Shown here: positions 12,338 through 24,440 of the stretch, in pieces
Position numbering within the stretch: the stretch's first letter is position 1
Layout: each line of letters opens with the position of its first letter
DNA from: Aquilaria yunnanensis
Taxonomy: Eukaryota; Streptophyta; Magnoliopsida; Malvales; Thymelaeaceae
Direction of reading: 5' to 3'
Length of the DNA: 64,000 nt
Assembly (NCBI GenBank): GCA_039654915.1
Contig: CM077594.1
Span: 104,856,893 to 104,920,892, forward strand
Notes under the pieces: generated by a model
The model's database searches: none
Told to the model about the DNA's origin: nothing
What the model saw: the letters and a program-made list of their open reading frames with translations, nothing else
Position numbers and translations under genes: made by a program

Positions 12338-13241
12338 GAAGAGAAGAAAGAGTCCAAGGGGGGCTTCTTGGCTGATTTTGATCTTGACCCATCTAGAGGC
12401 CTATTGATCTTTTTGGAGGCATTTTTTAGAAGCTGGAAGTAGGATTGTTCATCTTGGAAGTACAATCTTCTTGGGTTTCCTCTCCTCTCTATTTTGATTT
12501 GTATGATTTTCGTGGTTATTGTTGTTATGGATTTGTTGATGACATTGGCTATGGATTGTGAGTAGATCACTTTACCTCTCTAGGGTGACTTTCCTTCCCT
12601 TGTTACTCAATGAAGTTGTTTTGTGTTTATGGATGAGTTCTATTGTGTTGTTCCTTGCATTGTGCTTATTGTTTGATTAATGGTAGGCCATCATGTCTAA
12701 TGCACTAGTCCATTAAATCCTTGAGAAAGGTTTTATGGGTGACAAAGAGGAATGGAAGGGGCATAGTGTTAACTTAAATTAGAGATAATCTAAGTGAACA
12801 CTAGGAATCAAAAGAGGTTTAGTTCTTCAACCACCCTAAGTTAAGTTGGAGCTTGAGTAAAGCCCAAGTTAGTGGAGGGTGAGCAAAGACCCATCTTGAG
12901 AGAGAGGTTCTTGATGTGAGATATTTTCTACCACACATGGAACGTCATACTTGAGGGCCAACTTTCTTGGGTAGCAATGGGTAGGAATGGAATCCTAGAG
13001 AGGTAGTCACCTTTACTCTAAGTTCTCTCGTTAGCACATTTCACCTTCTTTAGAGTCACTTTTCTTATGTTGTTAGAGTCAAGTAGCTTGAGCAATTTTG
13101 ATCTTTGAATCCAAATAGAATCACTAAACTCTCTTGGAACGATACCCTTAATTACTTCTAAGTACACAACGATTCCGTTTGCTTGCGTTGAGGGTTAAAT
13201 TGATAAACTCTTGATTTTGACAACACACCACTACGCATAGC

Positions 13242-13819
13242 ACAACTTCCCTTCAAAACCCAGGCCATCATCTACAAAATTCATCAAGATAAGCAATAAT
13301 TCAATCTCATTTTCTAATGTTTATTGTGAGAATGGGTTATGAAGATAAAATGAAAGTTAAAGGACTAACTAGTCATTTTTTTTACATAAACCTCTAGTTC
13401 TATGGAACGAATTGAATTCTGTAATTAAATGAATCATATTTCAGTGTAAAATGCAAGTTAGATTGTGTAGAGATTGATAATTTCTTAAATTGCTCGAATT
13501 GAGAAAATTGAAGTAGATGATAAAAAAAATGTAAAAAAAATTGAGTCAAATAATTGGTTAGTCCATCTTCCATTTTGTCTTTGCTTCAGTCATTATATAA
13601 ATTCAAGAGCCATTTAAATGGGTAGATTTAGGGAGTGAAATAGGCCTTCACGCCTAATTAAAAAGGACCAGATCATTGGGAGTAATTTTTTGAGGTGATG
13701 AAATTGGACTGATGAGTTGAGATATATCCGTAGAACTGTAAAAACTAATAATATTGTTGGCTGGGATATTTATTAACTAATATTGAGAAAACGCATTGAC
13801 AGCTTCAACCGTAGATTAA
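13242..13819. other. Intergenic, nothing recognised
   Basis: AT-rich sequence between the hAT element and a MITE. It has no open frame of note and no repeat that I could match inside the window. Confidence 0.4.
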
Positions 13820-14156
13820 GGGTCAATTCATTTTAACTTAAGTCAACTTAATTCAAAACAACTTATTTTTATGTTTGCATTTTTTTACTTGAAATAAATT
13901 TTATTTGAAAGTTAATATTATTTAGGTGAAATAATCCATTGATTGTAAAATTTTTATAATACTATTAATTTTTTATGAATTTTTATTTTTTAAACATTAA
14001 AAAAAATTCATAGAAATTTTTTAACATGATAAAAATTTTGTTTCAAATAAATTATTGCACCTATATAATATTGGCTTTCAAATAAAATTAGTTATAGGTG
14101 AAAAATATTTAAAATCATTTTAGATTAAATTGACTTACGTTAACACGAATTGAATG
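13820..14156. mobile_element. PIF/Harbinger (Tourist-like) MITE, copy A
   Basis: The left end is GGGTCAATTCATTTTAACTT. The right arm ends ACGAATTGAATG, an eroded complement of the left. TAA flanks both sides (13817-13819 and 14157-14159), the expected 3-bp target duplication. The long internal stem shares ATTTTTATGAATTTTT and its complement with the cleaner copy at 26780-27122. Length 337 bp. Confidence 0.65.
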
Positions 14157-14159
14157 TAA

Positions 14160-14634
14160 GTTTTCCTTGCTAATTTATTTTGGCATTTAATTTCCTTATT
14201 AATTAGCTTTTTTTTTTTTTTTCATTCAACGAGTGATCTGAATATGCTATACTCGCATGGAATCTCGATACAATTGTCCACGCAAAAGCTCCTCTCTCAA
14301 CTTTAATGGTCCCAGGTAGAACAAAGTTAAAGTCCTTCTTTTGTCTACGGTGGAGCTTTAAGCTTGGCAGCAACGAATGAAAGTTTCGCTTCTCCCTAAG
14401 AAGCTCACGTAAAATTAGGTTTTTTTAGAGAAAAAAAAAAAACTATTTAGCACGTTCGGAAGGTAACATTTTCAAAGGGTAAACATGCATATCACATGTT
14501 TACGTTAGTCAAAGGGTAAAATGTATTACTTTACAATGTTTGGAAAGAGAATCAACCGAAGTTAAAGTTTAAGGATAAAGTATCTAAATTGGCAAAGTAT
14601 GAGGGGTAAAAGGGGCTTTAGGTTATATAAAAAA
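14160..14634. other. Intergenic, nothing recognised
   Basis: A poly-T run at about 14210-14221 is followed by mixed sequence without a long open frame, terminal repeats or RNA gene. Confidence 0.35.
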
Positions 14635-17600
14635 AGAAAAAATTACCAAAAAATCCTGAGGTTTAGCTCAAGCCTATAGTTTTGTCTCTATTTTTTCAAA
14701 TACCTATAATTACCCCGTAGAAACTTAACTTCATGACCGTTACCATAGAAAGGGAAAAAAATCCCTTATTTAGCCCATCTGACCTCCTTCCATAAAAACT
14801 TTGGCCCGAAATTTTTACATCTAACAATTTACCTCATTTAAAGAAAAACCTAAACCCATCCCCAAACCAAACCTACCCACCCATGCACACTGCCGCCAGA
14901 ACATGTCTGCCTCCATCATCCCTCATGTTCTCTCCACCTCCCTCGATTCGCCTCCCTTCTCTCAACCTCCTCTTTCTCAGCTTCCCTCTTCTTCTTTCCT
15001 CTCCTCTTTGCCTCCCTCAGTTCCTATCTCTTTTCTCATCTTTTGTGAGGGAGCCTCATTTATCCTAATGTAATGTGTTCCCAGGATCTTAGGATATTCA
15101 AGATTGAATAATCCTGCTCTTAGTTTTAAATGGCTAAGCTAATACTTGTGTTGTTTAAAATTTTATACTTTATATGGCATTTATTAAACACTTAAAACAC
15201 ATACCGAAGTCATATAAATATATTTATTTAAACTTCCAAGTATTAGCTTATGTACACATAACATTTAACTTATGTATATCCATAAGTAATCACAGTGTAT
15301 ATACAGATATATACACTAAATAAGTCCATGCACAATTGTCAAACTAAAGGCATTTCCTTGGTACCTAAGTACTCAATATGTACAAAGTCTAAGACTATCA
15401 AAACAACTCTCATCTGAGCACAAAAGCTTCAGAAATGAGAGATCCAACTTCTCCTTGTACATTTTACTTGTATCTATCAAGGCTATTTTAAATACTTAAT
15501 TAGTATATTAATATTATTAAACAATAACTTAGAATCATTAAAGAATCATGTACTTTAAATACCTGCACCAAAACCTTACTTAACAACCCTTCAGTAGATG
15601 TTAGGCTTCACGCTACTGGTATCTGCACAATGTGATATTTAAGAGAATGAGAAGTATAAATTCTCAGTAAGGAATTAAATACCTGCAAAATAAACTTTAT
15701 GACCCATCATATATAACATATATACACTTCTTAATATGAGTTCAAAACATTATGAGGTTTTGACCAATGGCCACTAGTACGGGTTCTATGGTGGGAAACT
15801 TATCCTCAACCTAGTACTTCTTCCAAGAACTTAACTCTTGCCTTAGCAAGCTTGGCTTGTCATTACTTACCCTTGCTCACACTGTACAGGAGTTCTTAGT
15901 GGCTCATTCTTACTAAGCTTGGTAGCTTAGCTAGTATGCTGTTGTATGTCAAAGGCCATCTTGAATACTTAATATCCTATATACTTACTTAAGGGCTATT
16001 TAATTACGTAGTCCTTAAGTCACTTCTTATCCACCTCTTACTCTCTTAATTAATACATTGTAAAAATACATAATACATCAATTTTAATTTGAACTTAAAA
16101 TCCCTTACCTTGAAAAATTAATGCAAGCAAATACCAACTTCAGTGTCCTTATGGTCGCAGTTTTGTATCATTCTTTGTACCTTTATAGTAACTTGAGTAT
16201 TTCTCTTTTAATTGATCATTTAGCTACATAAATAAACCATAATTAGGACAATATTGTAATATTCTTTATGGTTAAGTGGTTAGGAATAACCCTCTAATTG
16301 GATTCCAATTAACTTGCCCTTTACTCAACACACATATAAAATGTTTCTTGGTCCTCTTTAATTTCTTATTTGTTAGCTTAACAAAAACTAATTTAAATAC
16401 ACTTAATACCAGATTAATAAACCCATTAAACCTGTAATTAATCAAGAACAAGGAAGAACCGAATTAGCTCTTACCCTTGAATCAAACCGTGTTTAAGTTT
16501 CTTCCTACTTAAGCTTGGTTCCTAAGTTTTTCTTGTTATTTTTCCCTTAATAAACAAACAACAACTAGCTTAAAAACAGATTTTCCAGTAGCTACAGAGC
16601 CGTAAGAAGCTTAAAAACAGGGAAAGAATAAAACAAAACTTACTTGAACAAGTAACTTGGAAAGCAAGCTTAGAATGGTTCCATACTTTATTTTTCTTCA
16701 AAATCTTGCTCAATTGTGCTTGAATTTGGTGGATTGGAGCTTGGATTTGGTTTAGTTATGAAGTTTCGAAGGGGAGAAAGTGCTTTCGGGTGGTCTGGAG
16801 CTGGAGAAAGAAGATGGTTGAGAAAATAATGGAAAGTCAACTTATGTAGGCTTAAGGTGCACATGTCACGCACCTGGTCTCTTATTTGTACACAAAAAGT
16901 ACGTTGGGGACTTATCCAGGTCAGAATAGAAAAACTAGGACCAAAACCAGCATTATACCGCTTCTTAATCCTCATTCATCTTAATTACACGCCCAGTCCT
17001 CAACTTTGACAGACGTACAATTTAGGTCTGATAGTTTGAGGGTTATATATAAACCATTCATAGACAACTCTAGTTAATTCACAATTTCACAAGAGTATAG
17101 TGGGAATCACGAAAAGTCGTGGTACCTTAAATTTAATATTTTTCCATCCTCTACCCAACCGTAAAATAAAATGGGTCACCATATGAAATGACTAAAATGC
17201 CCTTCTTGGTCCAGTTTTCTTAAATGACCAATTTTATCCTCTTTAAGCTACTATACTTTATTAATCTGAGAATTTGCTTGCATTAAATATTCTAAGTATA
17301 TTAAACTACTAAAATAACTAATGTTGTTACCTCGGTAATTATGATTTGAATTTTTTGGAGAGCCGTCACATCTCCTCTCCACCATAATTTGCCGCAATTG
17401 TGTCTGGGATATATGGAGGAACTGACGTCTTCTTGTTTGGGTTTGTTCCTAAGGATCAACCACATTCGATCAGTTGGGTCTTGCTTGGCAATGAACCCTA
17501 AATCTTGAAGGAACCCTAAATCACAAATGAACCAACGTCTTCTTGTTTCAGATGACAGCAAAGGAGGTTACGAAGTTGTTGAAGATGACTCCAACGAATT

Positions 17601-18015
17601 CAATAGAGGTTCTCGCAACTGGATGGATTGCCAAAAATGATCTCTTATTGATGAACTCACTCGAGGTGATTCAATGTTTGGTGGCTATTGTCATTGGAGA
17701 AGGCTATTGCCTTGGGATTGAAGCCCTGGTAGGTCATTGTCGAATAGCTCTGAGGAAAGAAAAAGGATTTAGATTTGTTTTGAGTTTTTGGTTAATTTTT
17801 CAGTGATTATTTGGTTTGACTTGAAAGGATTTTAGTAGTTAAGGCCAGAGTTTTTATGTAAGAAATGTAGGAGGATAGAACCAGATATTTTCTCTTTTTT
17901 ATGCTAACGGAGAATAACGGTGTTAATTTTCTAGAGATATAAATGTAGGTATTTGAAAAAAAAATGGATAAAATTGTAAATTTGAGCAAACCTCAAGGGT
18001 TTTGGTAATTTTCCC
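14635..18015. mobile_element. MULE-like element with ~100-bp terminal inverted repeats
   Basis: The left end (from 14636, GAAAAAATTACCAAAA..) and the reverse complement of the right end (GGGAAAATTACCAAAACCC..) align over more than 100 bp, sharing GAGGTTT, GCTCAA, TTTTCAAATACCTA and later an AACTTAAC/AAATTAAC block. TATAAAAAA stands at 14626-14634 and again at 18016-18024, consistent with the 9-bp duplication of Mutator-like elements, although this A-rich sequence could match by chance. No transposase is visible; the interior carries an inserted LTR. Short open frames inside (14883-15068, 17301-17561, 17543-17806) are unrecognised. Confidence 0.6.
15070..17366 (-). mobile_element. Solo LTR, probably chromovirus (Tekay/Del-like), minus orientation
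   Basis: Read on the minus strand the unit begins TGTGACGGCTCTCC (ending at 17366 on the plus strand) and ends GGGAACACATTACA (15070 on the plus strand). That is a TG..CA structure with a start typical of plant Tekay-type LTRs as I remember them. A TATATATA stretch lies at 17044-17051, followed in the transcribed direction by a C/T-rich leader at about 16740-16840. The five bases flanking the two ends do not match, so the exact boundaries are uncertain. No internal coding is present. Confidence 0.55.
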
Positions 18016-18118
18016 TATAAAAAATGATGTCTACATTGTTTTCGATACCTTTGGAAAGAAAAGAAGGTAATATCAACCGAGTGTTTGAGTAGTCCTCAAC
18101 GTGTTTGACGTTCTATGT

Positions 18119-18475
18119 TATCAAGCTATTCATTTTAACTTAAGTAAATTTAATTTAAAATAATTTATTTTATTTTTATATTTTTTACCCATAATTATTT
18201 CTGAAATTAGTATTATATAGGTATAATAATTCATTAAAAATTTAATTTTTATAATGTTATTAAATTTGTATAACTTTTTCCTTTTTAATACCTACAAAAA
18301 GAAAAATTCATAAAAGTTTAATAATATAAAAAAATTTATTTTCAATAAATTATTATACCTACATAATATCTACTTTCAAATATATTCGGTTTGGCACAAA
18401 AAAATGAAAAATAAAAATAAAATATTTTAATTAGATTAAGTTGAACTAAATTAAAAACAAATCAAGTGAAGTTTT
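18119..18475. mobile_element. PIF/Harbinger MITE, copy B (eroded)
   Basis: It shares the ATTCATTTTAACTTAAGT left arm with copy A. It also shares the internal TATAGGTATAATAATTCATT and its complement (AATAAATTATTATACCTA) with the family. The terminal bases and target duplication are no longer clear. Confidence 0.5.
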
Positions 18476-18559
18476 GCAACATGAGTGATACTTATGTAAG
18501 TCTGGCTTATCCCAAAAGTCATCCCCCATAATATATAAACTAACAGTTTACTCTAGATT

Positions 18560-19520
18560 CTTATAAAGTAGTCATTCACATAATTGGTCTATCTTTTTTC
18601 TATTTTCGTTGGTAGTAAGCCCTTTTGGTACTTTATATTGCTCTTTTTGCACGTATTTTTTTGTGGAAAAGAAATTCTCTCTCTCTTTTTTCTTACACCA
18701 GTTTCTTTCTATTGCTTATATTTAATTATACATTCTCATGTTTTGTTAGTTTGCTCCAACTTAATTCATTTGCTTTTATCTCGATTTTCCTGTGATTTTA
18801 GTTTTTTTCTTTGATTTAAATTTTTTATTTAATTATTTGCTCTAGATTGTTTTTTTTCCCTCTTATATGTCATAAAACAAGTTTAAAATTTTACAAGAGA
18901 AAGTCCATAAAAAAAAAAACCAAGCAGCCAATACTAAAAAAAATTGAGATTTTGTTTATTTATTTTATTGTTCTCTACTTATTCTTTTAGAGAACTAGTT
19001 GCCCTTTTCTCAACAGTTAATTTTTTTTTCTCAACTTTCTATTCTTTTTAAGTTATGCTTGTTCTTTTAGAAAAATATTTATTCTTTTATATAGCTGTTT
19101 GTTTATTACTAAACATTTACTTTTCCATCGTTTCTGGTTATTCTTTTTGGGGAACTAATTTTTTCTTTATTAGCAGTTATTTATTTTAGATAAACTAGCA
19201 ATTGTACTATTAGTAGCTATTTTTTTACTCAACTTTATACTCTTTAACAAGAAGTGTGTTTTTTTTTATCAATTCCTGGTTGTCATTTTATAGAAACTAC
19301 TTGTTATTTTATTAGTAGTTGTTAGTTCTTACATCAATTTATATTTTTTTCCTCAACTTTATGTTTTTTTAACAAATAGTTATTTATTTTTTTACCAGTT
19401 CTTGGTTGTTCTTTTAAAAAAGCTAGTTATTTTTTTAGCAGTAGTTATTTATTTTTTATTAGTATTTATTTCTTTTATCAATACATATTTATTATTTTAC
19501 TAGTATGTATGTTTGTCCTT
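18560..19520. repeat. T-rich degenerate ~20-24 bp repeat array
   Basis: Units such as TTGTTCTTTTAGAAAAAT, TTTATTCTTTTATATAGCTG and TTATTTTATTAGTAGTTGTT recur with loose spacing. This is the same family and strand orientation as at 3.5 kb and 60.2-61.6 kb. The short open frames within it are low-complexity and not credible genes. Confidence 0.5.
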
Positions 19521-22440
19521 TTATTGTTACGTGTTACATAAAAAAGTAGACATGAGAAACACAATTCAGGAAAAGCGAAAAAAGAACAGATGCAAAAAAA
19601 AAAAAACCAATTAAATAGGAGGGAGAAGACAATGACGGGAAAAAAGTTGTAGTATGACTGTAGGAGAGGGAATAGAACAACTGCAAGAGAGGGGGAAACA
19701 AAAGAAAAAAAAAAGAGCAGTAGGACCGAGGGAGAAATAAATACTGGGATCGAATCTGGCATTCCTAAATAATTTCGCGCTTTTTAGACCAACTCTCGAA
19801 ATGATACTGTTATTATCTGAAATGAGTAGACAGAATATATATTTTGAATTTTGCAACGGATCTTGACACACACATGTGTTAGACACAAAAAAGAATTTGC
19901 CTTGGGATACTTTGGGTTATGGTGGACCGCCTTTAAGACAAATAGACAATTAAAGGGACGTCTTACGTTCACCTCCCTCTCACCCATGGACACATCCTAT
20001 TCCAACAATTTAACGTGCCCTTAAACATTAGGACCACCGTCCCTTCGCCCTCTGCCATGCGTTATCACACACACTAGCTCGCGCAGGTGGCCATGCTGCT
20101 ATGGTTTCCCGCCTGCAAGACGTCCGCTTCGCTGCTGGTCGCTTCCTAGTGTTGAATTATTAGTTTTCGATCCCTTCTTTCAATTAGAACCACGTTTTGG
20201 CCTATCAATTAATCGGATGCTCCATTACAATCTTTTTCATGTCAACGTCCCCAAAAGATGTTGAATTTCCCAAACGGGACCCCTTGCTTTTTGGTTGTGC
20301 ACAATCAGATGAATCGGAACTAAGTGGGCAATAGTATTGAATGGTTCTAGTTTCGAACCCTTTCAACCTCACATGGTTGCAATTCTAGCTAACGATGGTG
20401 AGAGGAGAATATATATTCGGATGCAAAAAGATCATTACTGCTCTTTAAAGTAACAAATTCTAATTATTTATATTACTTTCCATTTTTCTTTTCTTATCGT
20501 TTCTCTTATTTTCTGGTATTGGTGTCAGTTCAAAGGTTCTGAAAATTTTTTAAGCACACACACTTCTGTGCAAACAATTGAATTGTTGTTACATCCGGAA
20601 AAGAACAAAAGATTATTATCATTAACGGTATCACCTTTTTTGCCTTTGGTAGTTTGATTTTTTATTTTGAGTTCCAATAATTTTAGAGGTAAGTGGCAAC
20701 CTTAATTTGGTGGATCCTTTTTTAAAATTTTTTAATAATTAACCCAGTCGATCTCCATGCTCTTGGTGCATCAAATTCTGGCCCAACAACACTTCTCACA
20801 GCAATCTCTTCACGCGGCGAACGACGTATCTTGCCCCGGCCCTTTTAGTGCCAATTAGAGTTAAAAGTTATTATATTCGGAGACTGAATATGGCGCTAAA
20901 TTTCTTCCCATCCCTAATTTATTCCGGCCAAGTGCAATAACCCACCAACTCAAGCTTAACACTCAAATTTAAGGTAAGAATGTTATTCCGACAATTATAA
21001 TAGTTTCAACATTAATGATACAATTATTGATAATTTTGGAGTGAATAATTAAGCAATATGAGTCATAATTTAGAGATAATTTATGCTATTTATATATAAC
21101 TTTTGGGGTGGTGTCTACAAGTGGCAAATAATTTTTCTGTCTGCCTAAGTCCTAAATCCTAACCACACAGTTTCAAATGGAAACTACGATCTTCTGGCGA
21201 GTATTTTCTTCGGAGAAACTGTCTGCTATACTATTTCTCCTGCATTTCTATTTGCACATAGATGTTATAGGGTGTGAATGTTAGGCGTGTTAGGTGCTTG
21301 TTATATGATAACTGGAAATTTCTGTAATTAATTAAAATGACAAACAGCTCGAGTTAGGAGTGTGTCCCACCATCCATCACATGGTTTTCCTGGTCTAGTT
21401 TGGTTTAGTCTGCTTTGAATAAACGCCCTTAATTACGAAAATCAGCTTACGATTAGGTGAAATTTGGAGAAAAGTAAGAGTAAGATGATTCATTTGATTT
21501 GCATGTATCGAAAATGACAATTAATCGTGAAGAAGAATTGCTAAATCTAGTCACACTCACGCATGAAAGTTCAGATCAGCTCATAATTAATTTAGCCCAT
21601 AAATTAACACCCTTTCCTTATCTCATCTGTCTAGCTAGCAACTGTTCCAACTGACCACAAATCAAATCAAATCAATTATTATTAATTATCATAAGTTGTT
21701 GGATTAATTCAATTGCCGCCAGGTTTGGTTTGGACTTCTGAAAAGCTGTTTTTTTTTTCTTTTTTTACATTTAAAAGAAAAAGTATTTAGAGTTAAGTCA
21801 AAGATCATCTAAGCATGCCATGATCTTCCAAACAAAAAAGTCCAAACCATTTTGGCGGTGTCAGGCAACAGCTAGCAGCTGAACGAATATCTCATTATTC
21901 CCCAATTAATCTTGAATCCGTCCATCTGCCGTTGTTTTTCCCATCCCGTTCTCTTCTGTCTTCACGGTGACAAACCTATGCACATGTTTGCCATCCATCC
22001 TCAGAAATATATGGCCATGAAATTAATCTGGGAAATTATATGTATAATTAAAATGTCTTTTCATTCGATTGATCTGTATCGATATGGAAAACCTTCAGCA
22101 GGAAGCCAAAACGAGGAGAAAATTTTTTTTGCAGTCCACTTACTTTAAGTGTTATTATAAAGTGGCCCCTTTATTGATATAATGTCATCATAAAGGCTTT
22201 TAACTCTAAAAGTGAGTTCTAATGTAATTTTTTCCATTAGGTTTTTCATTTTCTCTGGCGACACTTGAAGATGTGGTATGTTCTAAGTCCGTATGATAGT
22301 AAAAAATGCCATGTGACAATCTCTTTCATAACAACAGATGATTATATTGAAAGAATAAAAAAATTTAAGCTCAATTTGACATAAATACATAATTTTAGAA
22401 ACTTAAAAATATAAATTACTCCAAATCTCCAAATCTTCTT
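19521..22440. other. Intergenic, no recognised gene
   Basis: The open frames here (19478-19993 minus, 21912-22148 plus) are short, overlap each other and carry no known domain. The base composition rises to near 50 percent GC at about 20030-20150 and 20750-20850, which might mark old coding or regulatory sequence, but I could not identify any. No transposon ends were found. Confidence 0.4.
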
Positions 22441-22739
22441 TGCCAAAAAACCGATTCACAAAGCTTCCGCGGCTCCACCTCTTTCTCCTCAATTCTCCTC
22501 CTCCATCTCAGCAAAGTCCGAGCCGAGCCAAATTTCATAAACAAGTAATTCCGCCAAATTCCCAAATACAATAGAATCTAAGCCTGATTCTTGAGACCAA
22601 TTTGCAGCGGCAGAGACTCCAAGCTCCAGCTGAATCAAATTTTCTTTGTCTTTCTCCGGATTTGCAAAAATTTGTACTGACTTATTCTACTATCTACCTT
22701 TTTTGTCCAATTCGAAAGTAGAGCCAACCAGTCAGTCTT

Positions 22740-23155
22740 TCACCCTTTCAATTACGAAGACAATGGAGACAAGGACTTGGTTGAGTATTTCCACCAACCG
22801 GAGAAGAAGAGGTGGCTGAGCCCTCAATAAGGCCAATATTTGGGGAAAAGCTTCAAAGTCGACAACAAGCTGGAGCCGGAAAGAAAAATCCAACTAGCCA
22901 AGGAGCTAGACCTGCAGCTGCGCCAGGTCGCCATATGGTTCCAAAACTGCCGCACCCGGTGGAAGACGAAGCAGCTAGAGCAGGACTACGATGCTCTGTA
23001 GACTAGCTACAAGCCTACAACACCCTTAAGGCTACTGCTTCATTATATGCCTGTTGAGAGAGGAGGCCGATTGGTGTCCGAGAGGAGAGAAAGTCACCGG
23101 TTGACCAAGGAGACGTCGGATGAGAGAAACAAAGATTTGGGGAATAAGATAATAG
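22740..23155 (+). pseudogene. HD-Zip class I homeobox pseudogene
   Basis: From 22752 the plus strand reads NYEDNGDKDLVEYFHQPEKK and then an HD-Zip I homeodomain: [28 protein letters not shown] and [16 protein letters not shown]. Functional members of the ATHB5/6/16 group have the WFQNRRARWK signature of helix 3. Here the first Arg is Cys. TAA at 22828-22830 interrupts helix 1 and TAG at 22999-23001 falls at the start of the leucine zipper; beyond that only traces such as LVSERRES remain. The CT-rich stretch at 22460-22740 looks like the parent's 5' untranslated leader. No introns are visible, so a retrocopy is possible but not shown. It would not bind DNA as a normal dimer. Confidence 0.85.
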
Positions 23156-23159
23156 CGAG

Positions 23160-23421
23160 GACCATAATTTTGGTTGGTTCAGTTTTATAATAAAACTAAA
23201 CCAATTTACAATGACTTCAGTTTTAAAATTTTTTGATTCAACCTGAGAATTGAAAATCTAACAGGACCAGAACCATGGTTCTAGATTTTTTTGTTCTGAT
23301 TCTCAGGTTTTTTTTATTTACACCATATATCTATAACAACACCGAAATTTAATAAAATTACATCTATAATCAGTTTATAAAATATTCAATATAATATATA
23401 ATTAAATCAACATTTAAATAC
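23160..23421. other. Intergenic, low complexity
   Basis: AT-rich sequence with small inverted pieces (GGTTCAGTTTTATAATAAAACTAAACC; arms of 9 bases, GTTCAGTTT and AAACTAAAC). The last 8 bases, TTAAATAC (23414-23421), are the left target duplication of the next element. Confidence 0.4.
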
Positions 23422-24432
23422 TAGTGGTGTACACAGAACCTGATCAACCCACAAAATGGTATAAACTGATCAGCACCAAACCTACTATATGCGGTTTTAT
23501 GCTGTTTTGGTTATGGTCCACGGTTAGAAATCTTAAAATTAAATATCATTTGGTGCAGTTATAATTTTTTAATATCATAAATGGTAAAAACCGCACTGGT
23601 CTGATAAGAAAGGTCTAATCTAATATAAATTAAAATTACATACCTAATTGACTAATTCCCTTACCTTTGATTTTTAATTCTATCATTTAAAACTAATCTC
23701 TTAAACCAAAAATTAAAGTCTAATACTTAAAGGAAGACCCAATCCATATTAATACTTATGAAAATTTTATTGATATTATTTATTTTACATTTTCACAGAT
23801 TTTTCCATAAAACCACCTAAGTTCTTTTTTCTTCTTAATGTCAATGATAACTGAAATTTTATTCTTGCATTCCTCTTCTAGGTAAGAATACATATTTTTT
23901 TACTTTTATCTTCATAACTCATTTAAATAAGATAAATTGATGTTATTATGTTCAATTGTGGATGATGTTTTTAGCGTTATTATGTATGCATTGAGGTATG
24001 AGAAATAAGCCTTTACTTTTATGGTCTATCATTATAAAATGTTGCAGACAATAAGTTTATTGTTTATGTGTTTTAATGATGGAAAACAGACAATAGGTTT
24101 CTTATGTGTGTAGGATTTAGGATGATAAATTTGACTTATTTAAAATTTATATTTCTTATGTGTGTTAGTTTTATGGACTAAATTGTGTTTATTATTATTT
24201 TTCTATGTTATGTGCTTATATTAATTATTTAGATTTAATATAATAGATTTGTGGCATGAAAAAACTACAACCGAATCGTAACTAAACTGCATTTATATGA
24301 TGCGGGTTTTTTTTTTCAGATTTATATACAAAGTAGTGTGGTTACTGTTTCTAAACTGTAAAACCGTTTACTATATGATACGGTTATGGGTTTGGTCCTA
24401 AATCACATTAACCCACACCATGAACATCTCTA
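23422..24432. mobile_element. Non-autonomous hAT element, 1011 bp, perfect 8-bp duplication
   Basis: The left end is TAGTGGTGTACACAG and the right end, read inverted, is TAGAGATGTTCATGG, a typical hAT inverted terminus. The element is flanked by identical TTAAATAC copies at 23414-23421 and 24433-24440. Subterminal AACCGTTT, CGGTTATGG and TGCGGTTTTATGC motifs occur on both sides. No transposase coding is present. Mobilisation would need an hAT transposase from elsewhere. Confidence 0.9.
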
Positions 24433-24440
24433 TTAAATAC

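Larger units (their letters stand above)
11909..13225 (+). mobile_element. Solo LTR of a Ty3/gypsy-like retrotransposon
   Basis: The 1317-bp unit begins TGTTAAGTGC and ends TTTTGACAACA, so the ends form the short inverted repeat TGTT..AACA. It is flanked on both sides by the same five bases, CACCA (11904-11908 and 13226-13230), the expected target duplication. A TATAAATA box lies at 12330-12337, downstream of three copies of an 18-bp palindrome. No gag or pol coding and no second LTR are present, which fits recombination between two LTRs. Assignment to gypsy rather than copia rests on length and general look only. Confidence 0.85.
8745..13233 (+). mobile_element. Decayed autonomous hAT transposon (interrupted by solo LTR)
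   Basis: The left terminus is TAGAGGTGGCC. The right terminus, read on the minus strand after removing the inserted LTR at 11909-13225, is TAGTGGTGGCC, giving 10 of 11 matching terminal bases. GC-rich subterminal motifs (CCGGGCCGG, GACCCGGCCGAG and similar) flank both ends, as is usual in plant hAT elements. The 8-bp flanks AGCATGGT (8737-8744) and CGCATAGC (13234-13241) match at 5 of 8 positions, consistent with an old target duplication. The interior holds a stop-ridden transposase (9330-11497). Without the LTR the element is about 3.2 kb. Confidence 0.8.

Noticed and set aside
11972..12392. Overlapping frames of 75-153 codons on both strands
   Set aside because: They fall in the promoter part of the solo LTR; the apparent length comes from the GC-rich palindromes.
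14883..15068. 61-codon Pro/Leu/Ser-rich frame with a signal-peptide look
   Set aside because: It is a CT-rich low-complexity stretch inside the MULE-like element, cut by the LTR boundary.
20340..20380. GGTTCTAGTTTCGAACCC considered as a tRNA or SINE B box
   Set aside because: No A box, acceptor stem or cloverleaf partner sequence is found at the right distance.
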